In this document: positions 8,700-17,190 of the stretch, in pieces
Layout of the letters: the number at the start of each line of letters is the position of its first letter
Position numbering within the stretch: position 1 is the first letter of the stretch
Assembly: GCA_900112995.1 (NCBI GenBank)
Contig: FONU01000005.1
Location: 1-64,000 of the forward strand
From: [Lactobacillus] rogosae
GTDB lineage: Bacteria > Bacillota > Clostridia > Lachnospirales > Lachnospiraceae
Reading direction: 5' to 3'
DNA length: 64,000 nt
The notes under the pieces: model-generated
The model's input: the letters and a program-made list of their open reading frames with translations, nothing else
Databases searched by the model: none
Told to the model about the DNA's origin: nothing
Made by a program: the position numbers and the translations under genes

Positions 8700-10094
8700 T
8701 TAAGCATTTTTTAAAAATGCCTCATAACCCTTTAATGTTTCATACAAATCTGCTTTGCTTATAACTTCATATGGCGCGTGCATATTCTGTACAGCAATAC
8801 CACTGTCAATTACATTCATATCAAGATTAGCTAATATATAAGCTATTGTTCCACCACCGCCGATGTCTACCTTACCAAGTTCAGCTGTCTGAAATGATAC
8901 ATCTGCATCATCCATAACCTTTCTTAACTTTCCTACAAATTCTGCTGATGCATCATTAGAGCCACTCTTGCCTCTTGCACCTGTGTATTTATTAAACACC
9001 ATGCCTTTGCCAAAATAAGCTGCATTTTTCTTCTCAAATACACTCGCATAGTTAGGGTCATATGCCGCACTTACATCTGATGATAACATATAAGAATTAG
9101 CAAGTGCCCTTCTTAATCCAAGCTCAGAATAATTTCCACATCTGTCCATAACTTCTGCAACCATATTTTCAAAAAATCTTGACTGCATTCCTGTAGCACC
9201 AACGCTTCCAATTTCCTCTTTATCAACAAGAATACATACACCTGTTCTCTTAACTTCACTTGAATTAATAAGTGCTATAAGTGATGGATATGCACACACT
9301 CTGTCATCGTGTCCATAGCCCATTATCATACTTCTGTCTATTCCATAATCTCTTGCAGGACCTGCTGGAACAGCTTCTAATTCTGCTGATAAGAAATCTT
9401 CTTCCTCTATTCCATACTTATCCTTTAATATTGCAAGTATATTCTTCTTAACAGCATCTTTAGCTTCCTTATCGCATTCTTCCTTCTCCTGTGGCATACT
9501 TCCAACAAGAATATCAAGTGCTTCACCCTCAACAACCTTTGTGCCTTTCTTTTCCATCTGCTCCGAAGCAAGATGTATAAGAAGGTCAGATACACCAACT
9601 ACTGTATCAGACATATCTTCACCAATTACAATCTCTACTGTTGTTCCATTCTTTAATGCAACAACTCCGTGAATGGCAAGTGGAATTGCAACCCACTGGT
9701 ATTTCTTAATACCACCATAATAATGTGTATCAAGAAGAACAAGTCCTGTTTCTTCATAGAGAGGGTTCTGCTTTATATCAAGTCTTGGTGAGTCTATATG
9801 TGCTCCGAGTATGTTCATTCCTGCACTTATAGGTTCTTCACCTATATTAAACGCAACAAGTGCCTTATTCATATTGACAGCATACACTTTATCGCCAGCT
9901 TTTAATGTCCTGTTATCAGCAATAACGTCTTTTAAGTCCGCATAGCCAGCTTCCTTTAAAAGCCTAACGCCTTCCTTTACACATTCTCTTTCTGTCTTAC
10001 ATTTTGAGATGAACTGTCTGTACTGTTCCGCAAAATCAAATACTTCTGCTTTCTTTTTAGAATCATACTTATTCCACGCATTTGCTCTTTCCAT
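8700..10094 (-). CDS. M18 family aminopeptidase
   Basis: This is a dinuclear-zinc aminopeptidase of the aspartyl/leucyl aminopeptidase family, cytosolic and with no signal peptide. Metal and catalytic motifs seen in order are GAHIDSPRLDIK, the catalytic Glu pair in LVDKEEIGSVGATG, SSDVSAAYDP and the C-terminal MHAPYEVISKADLYE. The start is placed at the ATG at 10092-10094 (464 aa, beginning MERANAWNKY), with GAGG 6 nt upstream; an ATG at 10151 would add 19 residues but has no ribosome site. It lies in the scp-prmA operon; substrate preference cannot be read from sequence alone. Confidence 0.92.
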   Translation of the reverse strand: MERANAWNKYDSKKKAEVFDFAEQYRQFISKCKTERECVKEGVRLLKEAGYADLKDVIADNRTLKAGDKVYAVNMNKALVAFNIGEEPISAGMNILGAHIDSPRLDIKQNPLYEETGLVLLDTHYYGGIKKYQWVAIPLAIHGVVALKNGTTVEIVIGEDMSDTVVGVSDLLIHLASEQMEKKGTKVVEGEALDILVGSMPQEKEECDKEAKDAVKKNILAILKDKYGIEEEDFLSAELEAVPAGPARDYGIDRSMIMGYGHDDRVCAYPSLIALINSSEVKRTGVCILVDKEEIGSVGATGMQSRFFENMVAEVMDRCGNYSELGLRRALANSYMLSSDVSAAYDPNYASVFEKKNAAYFGKGMVFNKYTGARGKSGSNDASAEFVGKLRKVMDDADVSFQTAELGKVDIGGGGTIAYILANLDMNVIDSGIAVQNMHAPYEVISKADLYETLKGYEAFLKNA

Positions 10095-10187
10095 AATATA
10101 CCTCATTTCTGCCCACTGTTTAAGATAACCACTTGTATCAGGTGAACTCATTATATTCTAACTATCTATACATAAATGTCCAGCTGA

Positions 10188-10805
10188 TTATATGTCCAGG
10201 GTAAGCTGTTCCTCATTCATAGCTTCTTCTTTTAATTCGCTTGCTATTTCATATTCAGCCTCTTCCTTGTACTGTTCAACCATATCCTCACTTATAACCG
10301 GAAGTTCATCAATAGAACCTACACCAAATGTTCTAAGGAATTCTTCAGTTGTTCCAAAAAGCATCGGTCTTCCCGGTGCATCAAGTCTTCCAACTTCTTT
10401 AACAAGTTCTAATTCAACAAGCTTATTAACTGACCTGTCTGAATTAACACCTCTTATCTTTTCTATCTCTATCTTAGTAACCGGCTGCTTGTACGCTATT
10501 ATTGAGAGCGTTTCAAGTGCTGCATCTGTCAATGTATATCGTCTTGGCTGACTGCATATTCTAATAAGATTGTCGTAATATTCTTCTTTGGTACATAATT
10601 GAAAGCTTCCCTCTAATTCAATTATCTTGATACCTCTGTCTTCATTTTCATATTTATCCATCATATTATGGATAATCTTGACTGTTGTATCGACATCGTG
10701 TTCTATAGCCACTGCGATCTTTTCTGCTTCTACTGATTCACCCATAGTAAATAGTATAGCTTCTATTGCCGCTTCTGTCTTTTCTATACTCATTCTGCAC
10801 TCCAT
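10188..10805 (-). CDS. scpB: Segregation and condensation protein B
   Basis: ScpB is the winged-helix kleisin-associated subunit of the SMC-ScpA-ScpB condensin that organises and segregates the chromosome. The 205 aa contain two winged-helix domains with EAAIEAILFTMGE near the start, LSIIAYKQPVTKIEIEKIRG in the middle and VGRLDAPGRPMLFGTT, all typical. Two starts are possible: the ATG at 10805 (AGGA, 5 nt) and the ATG at 10793 (GGAG, 6 nt), which gives the more usual MSIEKTEAAIEA beginning. It follows scpA by about 95 nt. Confidence 0.95.
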   Translation of the reverse strand: MECRMSIEKTEAAIEAILFTMGESVEAEKIAVAIEHDVDTTVKIIHNMMDKYENEDRGIKIIELEGSFQLCTKEEYYDNLIRICSQPRRYTLTDAALETLSIIAYKQPVTKIEIEKIRGVNSDRSVNKLVELELVKEVGRLDAPGRPMLFGTTEEFLRTFGVGSIDELPVISEDMVEQYKEEAEYEIASELKEEAMNEEQLTLDI

Positions 10806-10899
10806 TCTTATCCTGCTTTAATTAACAGAATTAATACACACTTACTGTGTCATATACATATATGCTTTTAAAACTTATAAAGCATTGCTGTATTATTAA

Positions 10900-11676
10900 T
10901 TATTCTTCGGTAATTCCTTCTATAAGTTCCGGATCCTTCGTCACTGTTATATATATTTCCTCGCAAGTCCCCTCTTGCTCTACAATAACAAATCCTGTCT
11001 TAATAAGCTCTAATACAACAAGAAATGTAACAATAACCGCAACCTTTGAAGCCCCCTTCATAAGAAATTCCCTGAAACTGAATGTCCTATGTTCCATCAT
11101 AAACGCCTTAATATCAACAAGCTTTTCTGACATAGTAACTTCTTCTTTCTCTATCTTACCGAACTTGCTTCTTATTGGGTCAACCTTTTCATCTTTTCTT
11201 CTCATTACGTCTGAAAATATTGCATTAAGCTTTAAAAGATCGGTATCTCCTATGACATCTTTTATATCAACCTCTGGCACATATTCACTGATCTCTTTAG
11301 GAATATCAGGCTTTCTATAATAAAGCTTTGTGGCATCCATCTGCTTATCTTTAAGCTCTTCTGCCATTGCCTTATAAAGCTTGTATTCTAACAGCTTTTC
11401 GACAAGCTCTGCTCTTGGATCCTGCTCATTACCTTCCTCATCAACTTCCTTTGGAAGAAGCATACGGCATTTTATATCAAGCAGTGTAGCCGCCATAACA
11501 AGGAATTCGCTTACTACATTTAAGTCTTCCTCCTGCATTTTATTGACATATTCCATATACTGCTCTGTTATATCAGCTATTGGAATATCATATATATTAA
11601 CTTTATTCTTATCTATAAGATGCAGTAAAAGATCTAACGGACCTTCAAAAGCCTGAAGCTTTACACTAATCCCCAT
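10900..11676 (-). CDS. scpA: Segregation and condensation protein A (kleisin)
   Basis: ScpA is the kleisin that bridges SMC heads and binds ScpB. The family signature VKLQAFEGPLDLLLHLIDK lies at the N-terminus, and MAATLLDIKCRMLLP follows. The C-terminal part is the expected winged-helix SMC-binding domain. The start used is the ATG at 11676 (258 aa, MGISVKLQ); a TTG three codons upstream, at 11685, is better spaced from AAAGG and cannot be excluded. It is the first gene of the operon that ends with thiI. Confidence 0.95.
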   Translation of the reverse strand: MGISVKLQAFEGPLDLLLHLIDKNKVNIYDIPIADITEQYMEYVNKMQEEDLNVVSEFLVMAATLLDIKCRMLLPKEVDEEGNEQDPRAELVEKLLEYKLYKAMAEELKDKQMDATKLYYRKPDIPKEISEYVPEVDIKDVIGDTDLLKLNAIFSDVMRRKDEKVDPIRSKFGKIEKEEVTMSEKLVDIKAFMMEHRTFSFREFLMKGASKVAVIVTFLVVLELIKTGFVIVEQEGTCEEIYITVTKDPELIEGITEE

Positions 11677-11740
11677 TATAAGCAAGCCTACCTTTCATTA
11701 ACAGGTTACACTTAACCTGATTTTATTCATTAACTTATAT

Positions 11741-11769
11741 ATTGTACATAAAATATAATAGTAATGCAA
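11741..11769 (-). promoter_or_regulatory. Promoter of the scpA operon
   Basis: On the minus strand TTGCAT (complement of 11764-11769), a 17-nt spacer and TACAAT (11741-11746) form a vegetative-type promoter 60-90 nt upstream of scpA. In the leader, 11702-11719 holds a 7-bp inverted repeat (CAGGTTA/TAACCTG) of unknown role. Confidence 0.55.
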
Positions 11770-11812
11770 GTTATTAACTTATTGATAATTGTGGGAAAAT
11801 AACATATAATAA

Positions 11813-11845
11813 TTTGAAAAAACCTTACATCTAAGTTTTTTCAAA
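11813..11845. repeat. Hairpin bordering the tandem repeat array
   Basis: TTTGAAAAAAC at 11813-11823 pairs perfectly with GTTTTTTCAAA at 11835-11845, with TTA/TAA continuing inward after one bulged C. The right arm is also the recurring GTTTTTTCAAAT of the array, so the array starts inside this hairpin. Confidence 0.6.
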
Positions 11846-12119
11846 TATCAAGTTTGTGACAAGCACAAACTTGTGACTTTCAAAAGCACTGTGTATACCT
11901 AAGTTTTTCAAATATCAAGTTTGTGGCAAGCACAAACTTGTGACTTACAAAAGCACTGTGTATACCGAGGTTTTTTCAAATATCAAGTTTGTGGCAAGCA
12001 CAAACTTGTGATTTACAAAAGCACTGTGTATACCGAGGTTTTTTCAAATATCAAGTTTGTGGCAAGCACAAACTTGTAACTTACAAAAGCACTGTATATA
12101 CCGAGGTTTTTTCAAATAT
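11831..12119. repeat. Four tandem 67-68 bp repeats, each with a perfect 10-bp hairpin
   Basis: The unit contains a T6 run, CAAATAT, then CAAGTTTGTG-gcaag-CACAAACTTG, then TTACAAAAGCACTGTGTATACC. Hairpins lie at 11849-11873, 11916-11940, 11984-12008 and 12052-12076, giving periods of 67, 68 and 68 bp. Copies differ by only a few substitutions. A fifth partial unit ends at about 12119. The period is not a multiple of three, so it is not coding. The array fills the space between scpA and yihY. Each unit also has TTGTGA (TTGTAA in the last) 17 nt before TATACC, a promoter-like arrangement. Function unknown. Confidence 0.92.
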
Positions 12120-12150
12120 TTTATTAAAATTTTTAGAGAGGAGAAACAGC

Positions 12151-13047
12151 ATGAAAATTGCCCGTGTGATTTTCACCTGTCAGGAAGCTTACAACAAAAT
12201 CATCAAAGACCGGCTTACTGAATATGCAGCACAGACCTGCTACTATCTGCTTTTAAGCTTTATGCCATTCGTACTTGCACTAATAAGCATAATACATTAT
12301 TTCCCAGTAACTTCAACCGACCTTATGAATCTTTTTGAGAATATAATTCCTACAGAATTCCACGGTCTGTTACTAAACATAATAGTTGATATTGAGAATT
12401 CTTCATCAATAACAATTCTGTCGGTAACTGCTATCGGCTTAATATGGTCAGCTGGCAAAGGCTTTATGACAATAAAGACCTGCCTTAACCGTATTAACAA
12501 TTACGAGCTTAAAAGAAGCTGGCTAATACAGAGATTATTTTCAAGCATATATGCTTTAATACTGCTATTATCAATTGCAACAAGCCTTGTCATAATCGTA
12601 TTTGGCGAACACCTTTCAGCATTTATTGAACGACATCTTAGTGCATTTTCAATTGATATTACAATTATTAACGCAATATTCAGCAACAGGTTATTTCTTG
12701 TTCCTACTCTGCTTACAATATTCTTCACTGTAATGTATTCGTTCATACCTACAATTAAAAAACGTCCTTTAGAAGAAATTCCAGGTGCTTTTCTTGCAAG
12801 TATTGGATGGTATCTGTTCTCTGAACTTTACTCATTATACATTACATATATGACACACTACTCATATACTTATGGAAGTCTTACAACTTTTATGCTTCTT
12901 CTTATATGGATGTATATATGTATTCTTATATTATTTCTCGGTGCTGAGTTCAATTCCCTTATCGAGAAGAATATACTAAGACCTTGGCGTATTTCAAAGC
13001 ATTCAAAAAAAACTAAGAAAGCAGTCGTCAATGCTGCTAAACAATAA
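12151..13047 (+). CDS. YihY/BrkB family inner membrane protein
   Basis: This is a polytopic membrane protein of the YihY (UPF0761, formerly RNase BN) family with about six predicted hydrophobic helices. Family segments seen are AAQTCYYLLLSFMPFVLALIS near the start, IGLIWSAGKGFMTIKTCLNR, and LLLLIWMYICILILFLGAEFN near the end. The molecular function of the family is not established; older links to RNase BN were wrong. The start is the ATG at 12151, 7 nt after AGGAG; the reading frame stays open back into the repeats, but that extension has no homology and no ribosome site. Length 298 aa. Confidence 0.88.
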   Translation: MKIARVIFTCQEAYNKIIKDRLTEYAAQTCYYLLLSFMPFVLALISIIHYFPVTSTDLMNLFENIIPTEFHGLLLNIIVDIENSSSITILSVTAIGLIWSAGKGFMTIKTCLNRINNYELKRSWLIQRLFSSIYALILLLSIATSLVIIVFGEHLSAFIERHLSAFSIDITIINAIFSNRLFLVPTLLTIFFTVMYSFIPTIKKRPLEEIPGAFLASIGWYLFSELYSLYITYMTHYSYTYGSLTTFMLLLIWMYICILILFLGAEFNSLIEKNILRPWRISKHSKKTKKAVVNAAKQ

Positions 13048-13128
13048 AGCTATATTTATTATTGAAATAAATGGATATACAGACACCAGCAATATCGACA
13101 TACTTATAAGTACAAATAGTAAGCAAAC

Positions 13129-13187
13129 GGGACTGTCACATTGAATGCCCTTCCGTTATACAACGGGAGCATCACTGCAACAGTCCT
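13129..13187. terminator. Bidirectional terminator between yihY and the SpoIID gene
   Basis: GGACTGT (13130-13136) pairs with ACAGTCC (13180-13186), and an inner stem CCGTT/AACGG lies around the loop ATAC. On the plus strand the outer stem is followed by TATTTTTATAT. Both flanking genes converge on it. Confidence 0.75.
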
Positions 13188-13231
13188 ATTTTTATATCTC
13201 TATCAGATTATTTTAATCCATTTTACAAGCA

Positions 13232-15532
13232 CTAATCATTTATATTCTTAATCTCTATATTGTTATAGAAGAATTTTAAAATATCTGTATAATCCATAGT
13301 TTCTGACATTTTCTTAACCGCATTCTGGCTCATTCCAATTCCGTGTCCGTAGCCGCCGCCTGTTATTTCGTATGATACAAGCGTGCCATTATCATATACC
13401 GGTTTGAATATACAGAAAGCACTCGGAAGAATATCATTATATATCTCCCTGCTCTGAGTTATTATTGCACATTTATTATTACCCATAAGGCTTCTTACTG
13501 CATTTTCTCCTTTGACAATACAGGTTTCCTTACTGCCTTCTACCATAAGTGCAGCTACAACTCCGCCACAGCCACGTTCTATCACTTTAATGCTTGCAAT
13601 ATTTCCTATATCATTAACCACTTTATCGGACGGCTCTCCATTTTCTAATATATATACCGAGCCGTTCTTTCTTAAATAACTTCCTATAAGTGAATTAAAA
13701 TGTGCCGTAAGCTCACTTATACCTATGACGGTCTTCCAACGGTACATATCTGCTTCACTGTCATAATCACTGCTATCTTTGGCCGTTATAAACTGCTCAA
13801 ATGTCTTTTCCGACTTAATATCAGCATTATAATCAGATGTTCCTGCCCTTACAGAAGCATATTGCGGATAATTATCCTCATCACTCCCCCACGCACACAC
13901 ATCAGCTGTATAACCGCAGGAAGTCGAATAATAATAAGTCTTTACAAGTTCACCATTGTATACAGCGACCATTCCAGCCGTAGCAATAACCGCCTCATCA
14001 GCCTCTGCACTGTCATATGTATTATTGTATACCTGAAACGACACACTATCATCTATGTGTGCACCATACTCACTGTAATAATTATTCGTAAGCTGTGTAT
14101 ATGCATAGCTTCTTGCACATACAGCCTGACATTTTAAGGCATTAACGCCAAATGACACAGGCATTTCGCTAGGCACAACTTTTTTTAAATAATCTTCGAT
14201 ATCAATTTCATTAATCACCGCAATACCCTCATCATATAAGGCAAGCTCTATATTACCCTTATAGGACGGATTTCCCTGACTTCTCTTAATAGAATTAATC
14301 GTTATGCTTCCATCATCAGTACTAAGCACAATACGCCCCGTGGCTAATCTTTCATCATTGCTGTCTATATCAAAGCTTTCACCTGCCGCAATATCCCATT
14401 GTACATCTGCACAGGTTATATGTATTATACTATCTGATGACAGCGACACACTGTTATGAAATAAATCCTTGTAACCTGTTGTCTTTAACATAACCCTTAT
14501 ATTATCATGCTTTAATTCTTCGCCAATAATTGCCCCACATACCTTTCCATTAGCAACTATAAAACGCTGGAGTGAATAACCGACTATAATCTCATCATAA
14601 TTATGCGTTTTCACATCTGATACATTATCATATATTATAAATTGTTCATCTAACGGAACTTTTCCATACCCATCTATCTCTACATATTCATTAGTTACAG
14701 AGAGGACTTTTCCTTTGATAATATCCTTTTTGACAGATATATTCTTCACCTTTCCCTTACTCAGATGAATGTCAGCAAGCGTATTATCTATGTCATCATT
14801 AACCCTGCCTATCTTAAGCTTTTTCTCAACTCCATAGAAATTCACATATAACATTCCGTTATTGTCATATTTAAGCCACACATTACTGTAATCAACCTCG
14901 TCAGATATTTTTCTTTCAATACACAATAAACGGTTATCCCTTACTATTGCCAATACCTGCCTGTCTATATAAGGTGTTGCAATTATTCCGTCAAATATAT
15001 ACTTTCCCTTAGTTGTATACATTTCCCACTCACTAACATTAAGCTCCGCAGGTGTTCCAGCAATTCCAAGTTCAACTCTCTCAACCTCCTGCCCGCTACT
15101 GCAATACGGCAGAAGCAATATGTAATAATCTATAAATTCCTGCTTAGTCACAACTCTGTTATTATTGTTTAACTGGCTAAGTGATTGTATTCCAATGCTC
15201 TCAAATGTTGTATCACCTGCATTAAGTTTCTTTGAAAGTATGTATACATCTTTCATCATAATATAATCGTCAGCCTCTTCACACTGCATATATCCATTAA
15301 TATTGACATATTCAATATATGGCTTGTACCACACTTCTCCTGTTTCAAATGCCTGCGTATCATCTACATTGGCATAAGCAATCATCTTTGCCGCCTGTGC
15401 ATAAGTTATGTATTCGCCATTATTGGATTTATTAATAAATGTTTCCAGCACAACAACACCTATTGCCAGTACCAGCACTAATAATCCATATATAAATATT
15501 GTCCGTTTTCTGATTATTACGGTCTTTACCAT
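13232..15532 (-). CDS. SpoIID/LytB-domain protein with long N-terminal extension
   Basis: One N-terminal membrane anchor (about residues 10-32) precedes roughly 380 residues I cannot assign, then a SpoIID domain from about residue 420. This domain is a peptidoglycan lytic transglycosylase; the catalytic Glu is expected in VVPSEMP, followed by KCQAVCARSYAYTQ, and GGGYGHGIGMSQNAVKKM closes the site. SpoIID acts with SpoIIP (51869-50571 here) and SpoIIM in engulfment during sporulation. At 766 aa it is about twice the size of Bacillus SpoIID, so it may be a paralogue rather than the engulfment enzyme itself. The ATG has TTAGG 5 nt upstream. Confidence 0.85.
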   Translation of the reverse strand: MVKTVIIRKRTIFIYGLLVLVLAIGVVVLETFINKSNNGEYITYAQAAKMIAYANVDDTQAFETGEVWYKPYIEYVNINGYMQCEEADDYIMMKDVYILSKKLNAGDTTFESIGIQSLSQLNNNNRVVTKQEFIDYYILLLPYCSSGQEVERVELGIAGTPAELNVSEWEMYTTKGKYIFDGIIATPYIDRQVLAIVRDNRLLCIERKISDEVDYSNVWLKYDNNGMLYVNFYGVEKKLKIGRVNDDIDNTLADIHLSKGKVKNISVKKDIIKGKVLSVTNEYVEIDGYGKVPLDEQFIIYDNVSDVKTHNYDEIIVGYSLQRFIVANGKVCGAIIGEELKHDNIRVMLKTTGYKDLFHNSVSLSSDSIIHITCADVQWDIAAGESFDIDSNDERLATGRIVLSTDDGSITINSIKRSQGNPSYKGNIELALYDEGIAVINEIDIEDYLKKVVPSEMPVSFGVNALKCQAVCARSYAYTQLTNNYYSEYGAHIDDSVSFQVYNNTYDSAEADEAVIATAGMVAVYNGELVKTYYYSTSCGYTADVCAWGSDEDNYPQYASVRAGTSDYNADIKSEKTFEQFITAKDSSDYDSEADMYRWKTVIGISELTAHFNSLIGSYLRKNGSVYILENGEPSDKVVNDIGNIASIKVIERGCGGVVAALMVEGSKETCIVKGENAVRSLMGNNKCAIITQSREIYNDILPSAFCIFKPVYDNGTLVSYEITGGGYGHGIGMSQNAVKKMSETMDYTDILKFFYNNIEIKNIND

Positions 15533-15704
15533 ATCAACCTAACCTCTCAAATATATTATGCCTGTACAGCATCAATTATATATATTCTTGAAAGTCACTG
15601 ATTATTACTACATAAAGAATAATGTGCAAAGCACATTCCTGTACTGAATGCGGTCATCTGCGGCACACTACATCTTTGTGTAAGTGTGAATCTTCGCTGA
15701 GGGC
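15533..15704 (-). other. Leader region of the SpoIID gene, no gene seen
   Basis: No ORF is supported here. A short hairpin AATGTGC-aaa-GCACATT lies at about 15622-15638. A CATAATAT element about 25 nt upstream of the start codon resembles a sporulation sigma-E -10 box, but I see no matching -35 at the right distance. Confidence 0.35.
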
Positions 15705-15751
15705 TTTTTATTTAACAGGAAATTCTGATAGAATTTCCTGTTAAATAAAAA
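15705..15751. terminator. Perfect 21-bp palindromic hairpin with T/A tails
   Basis: Bases 15705-15725 are the exact reverse complement of 15731-15751 around the 5-nt loop TGATA. The stem starts TTTTTATTTAACAGG, so it carries T tails in both directions. It sits just beyond the terminator of the structured RNA and may insulate the SpoIID gene from it. Confidence 0.7.
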
Positions 15752-15780
15752 AACTATGAAAACAAGATTGTCTTCATAGT
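15746..15780 (-). terminator. Rho-independent terminator of the structured RNA
   Basis: On the minus strand ACTATGAA pairs with TTCATAGT, with ACA/TGT continuing inward around a short loop, immediately followed by seven T (complement of 15746-15752). This fixes the direction of the RNA as minus. Confidence 0.8.
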
Positions 15781-15990
15781 AACTTAACACAATTATCCCA
15801 AAGCGCCGTTCCCCACGTTTTCGACTCCTAGCAATGCTAGGTGGGTTACCGCATCCATACCGCTGCCATCCACTCAGAGGAGGCCCGACATTAGAATGGA
15901 GATATAGGAATCCCGTCGATGAAATGTAGGATCAAAATAAGTGAGGTTCTCGCACGCCCCAGGAATTATTAAATTGTTCTTCTTATCAAC
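15781..15990 (-). ncRNA. ssrS: Structured non-coding RNA, probable 6S RNA
   Basis: About 210 nt on the minus strand, no ORF, unusually GC-rich for the window, bounded by a promoter (15998-16026) and a strong terminator. The ends can close into a long helix: the 5' segment CCTGGGGCGT pairs, with G-U wobbles, with the 3' segment GCGCTTTGGG, and the AATT flanks add to it. Inside, CCCACCTAGC folds on GCTAGG...GTGGG. A long closed rod with internal bulges, an own promoter and about 200 nt fit 6S RNA, the RNA polymerase inhibitor that mimics an open promoter. It lacks the domain IV motif of SRP RNA and the conserved pieces of RNase P. Identification as 6S is inference. Confidence 0.6.
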
Positions 15991-15997
15991 TATAATT

Positions 15998-16026
15998 ATT
16001 CTACTACATAAATCTCTTAGATACAA
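15998..16026 (-). promoter_or_regulatory. Promoter of the structured RNA
   Basis: On the minus strand TTGTAT (complement of 16021-16026), a 17-nt spacer and TAGAAT (15998-16003) would start transcription at about 15991. The stretch from 16027 to 16164 is AT-rich and shows nothing else. Confidence 0.5.
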
Positions 16027-16164
16027 TATAATATATGTAATTTTAATTAAAAAATTCTAATATTTATTACCTATCTTAATTAATCACTTTTATAATATAC
16101 TGCTTATCATAATTAATTATTTACCATTTTATCATATGTATAATTACATTACTTAATTACCATT

Positions 16165-17190
16165 TTACTTATCATTATCTTTATTAGTCTTGGCATCGCT
16201 TATATCTTCGATTGCCTCTGCCGATAATGATACAGCTTCCCTTACAATATCCTCAGACACACCCATACGCTCTGCGACTTCCTTAACTGACGGCTTTCTT
16301 CCAAGTTCTTCTTTTAATCTTACTGCCCAGTCATTGACATAATTAACTTTATTAAGAACCTTTCCAGATATCTTATTGCTGTCCATCTGTTCATCAATCA
16401 GCATACGCATACTTTCTTCTGCCTGATACTTAACTTCATTGTCAATCTCATTAAGCACCTGAATTAAATCTTCTGTAGTTCCCTCTTTTATCTTATCTTT
16501 CCATTCGTAATTATTAAGCCACTGCCTCTGTCCTATATAAGCCATCATTGAAAGATTACTCTCCTGAACAAGGTCTGCCGCAAGCACTCCCCTGCACCTG
16601 AAAGGTTCAACCCAGCCTACAATTTTTCCAAGATATGACTCAGACAAAAGCTTTAAAGACTCTTTATCATTATCTTCAACGATATTAATTAAAAGGTAAG
16701 CTCTTGTAGTATCTGATACTGGCTGTATCTGTTCAAGCTCCTTCTGGTATCTTTCAAGATATATATCATCTTCGGAATAGTCCATATTATCTGCTATCAT
16801 CTGAGCCGCCATAACAGCTTCTTTTTCTGGCAGATTATTAACCTCTTCCTCTGTAACATTTATCTTTTTAATAATTCCGTCGTCTGTTTCAGTATATGAA
16901 GTATCTTCCTGTGCTATTCCATTATCATCATTATTTACAGCATCATTTTTAGTACTTTCAAGCATATGGAGGAATTCATTGTCTGCTCCATCTACTCCAT
17001 TTATTGTAATATTATTAGCCATAAGATAACCCATTATCATTGAGTATCTGTTATCATCTAATTCAAGTCCGTTAAAATAACTCTTAACATCGTCCTTGGT
17101 AACTATATTTCCATTAACCTTTGCGTATTCTTTAAGTCCGTCTAAAGCTTCCATAAATGTTGCTTTAGCATCTTTATTATTAACTGCCAT
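16165..17190 (-). CDS. Sigma-70-like protein lacking promoter-recognition regions
   Basis: 341 aa. Residues about 5-65 resemble sigma region 1.1, and about 145-175 resemble region 1.2. Residues 176-218 align with regions 2.1-2.2 (RCRGVLAADLVQESNLSMMA, compare RGLSFLDLIQEGNLGLMRA), the part that binds RNA polymerase. The aromatic 2.3-2.4 segment that melts and reads the -10 box is replaced by unrelated sequence. Residues 275-330 look like region 3 (LKEELGRKPSVKEVAERMGVS). There is no region 4. It could bind polymerase without recognising a promoter; its role is unknown. The start is the ATG at 17190, 8 nt after AAAGGAG; an ATG at 17226 is less likely. Confidence 0.75.
   Translation of the reverse strand: MAVNNKDAKATFMEALDGLKEYAKVNGNIVTKDDVKSYFNGLELDDNRYSMIMGYLMANNITINGVDGADNEFLHMLESTKNDAVNNDDNGIAQEDTSYTETDDGIIKKINVTEEEVNNLPEKEAVMAAQMIADNMDYSEDDIYLERYQKELEQIQPVSDTTRAYLLINIVEDNDKESLKLLSESYLGKIVGWVEPFRCRGVLAADLVQESNLSMMAYIGQRQWLNNYEWKDKIKEGTTEDLIQVLNEIDNEVKYQAEESMRMLIDEQMDSNKISGKVLNKVNYVNDWAVRLKEELGRKPSVKEVAERMGVSEDIVREAVSLSAEAIEDISDAKTNKDNDK

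Noticed and set aside
11831-12119. CRISPR array
   Set aside because: The units are contiguous copies with no unique spacers and no cas genes are near.
11989-12150. Open frame extending yihY upstream through the tandem repeats
   Set aside because: The extension is repeat DNA with a period of 67-68 bp (not a multiple of 3), has no family similarity, and the ATG at 12151 has a good AGGAG site.
15839-15852. T-box-like sequence AGGTGGGTTACCGC on the plus strand
   Set aside because: The promoter and terminator of this region are on the minus strand, and no aminoacyl-tRNA synthetase or amino acid gene lies downstream on the plus strand.
15781-15990. SRP RNA or RNase P RNA
   Set aside because: The SRP domain IV motif (GGAAGG...AGCAG) and the conserved RNase P segments (GAGGAAAGTC, AGAGTA type) are not seen; the RNA is also too short for RNase P.
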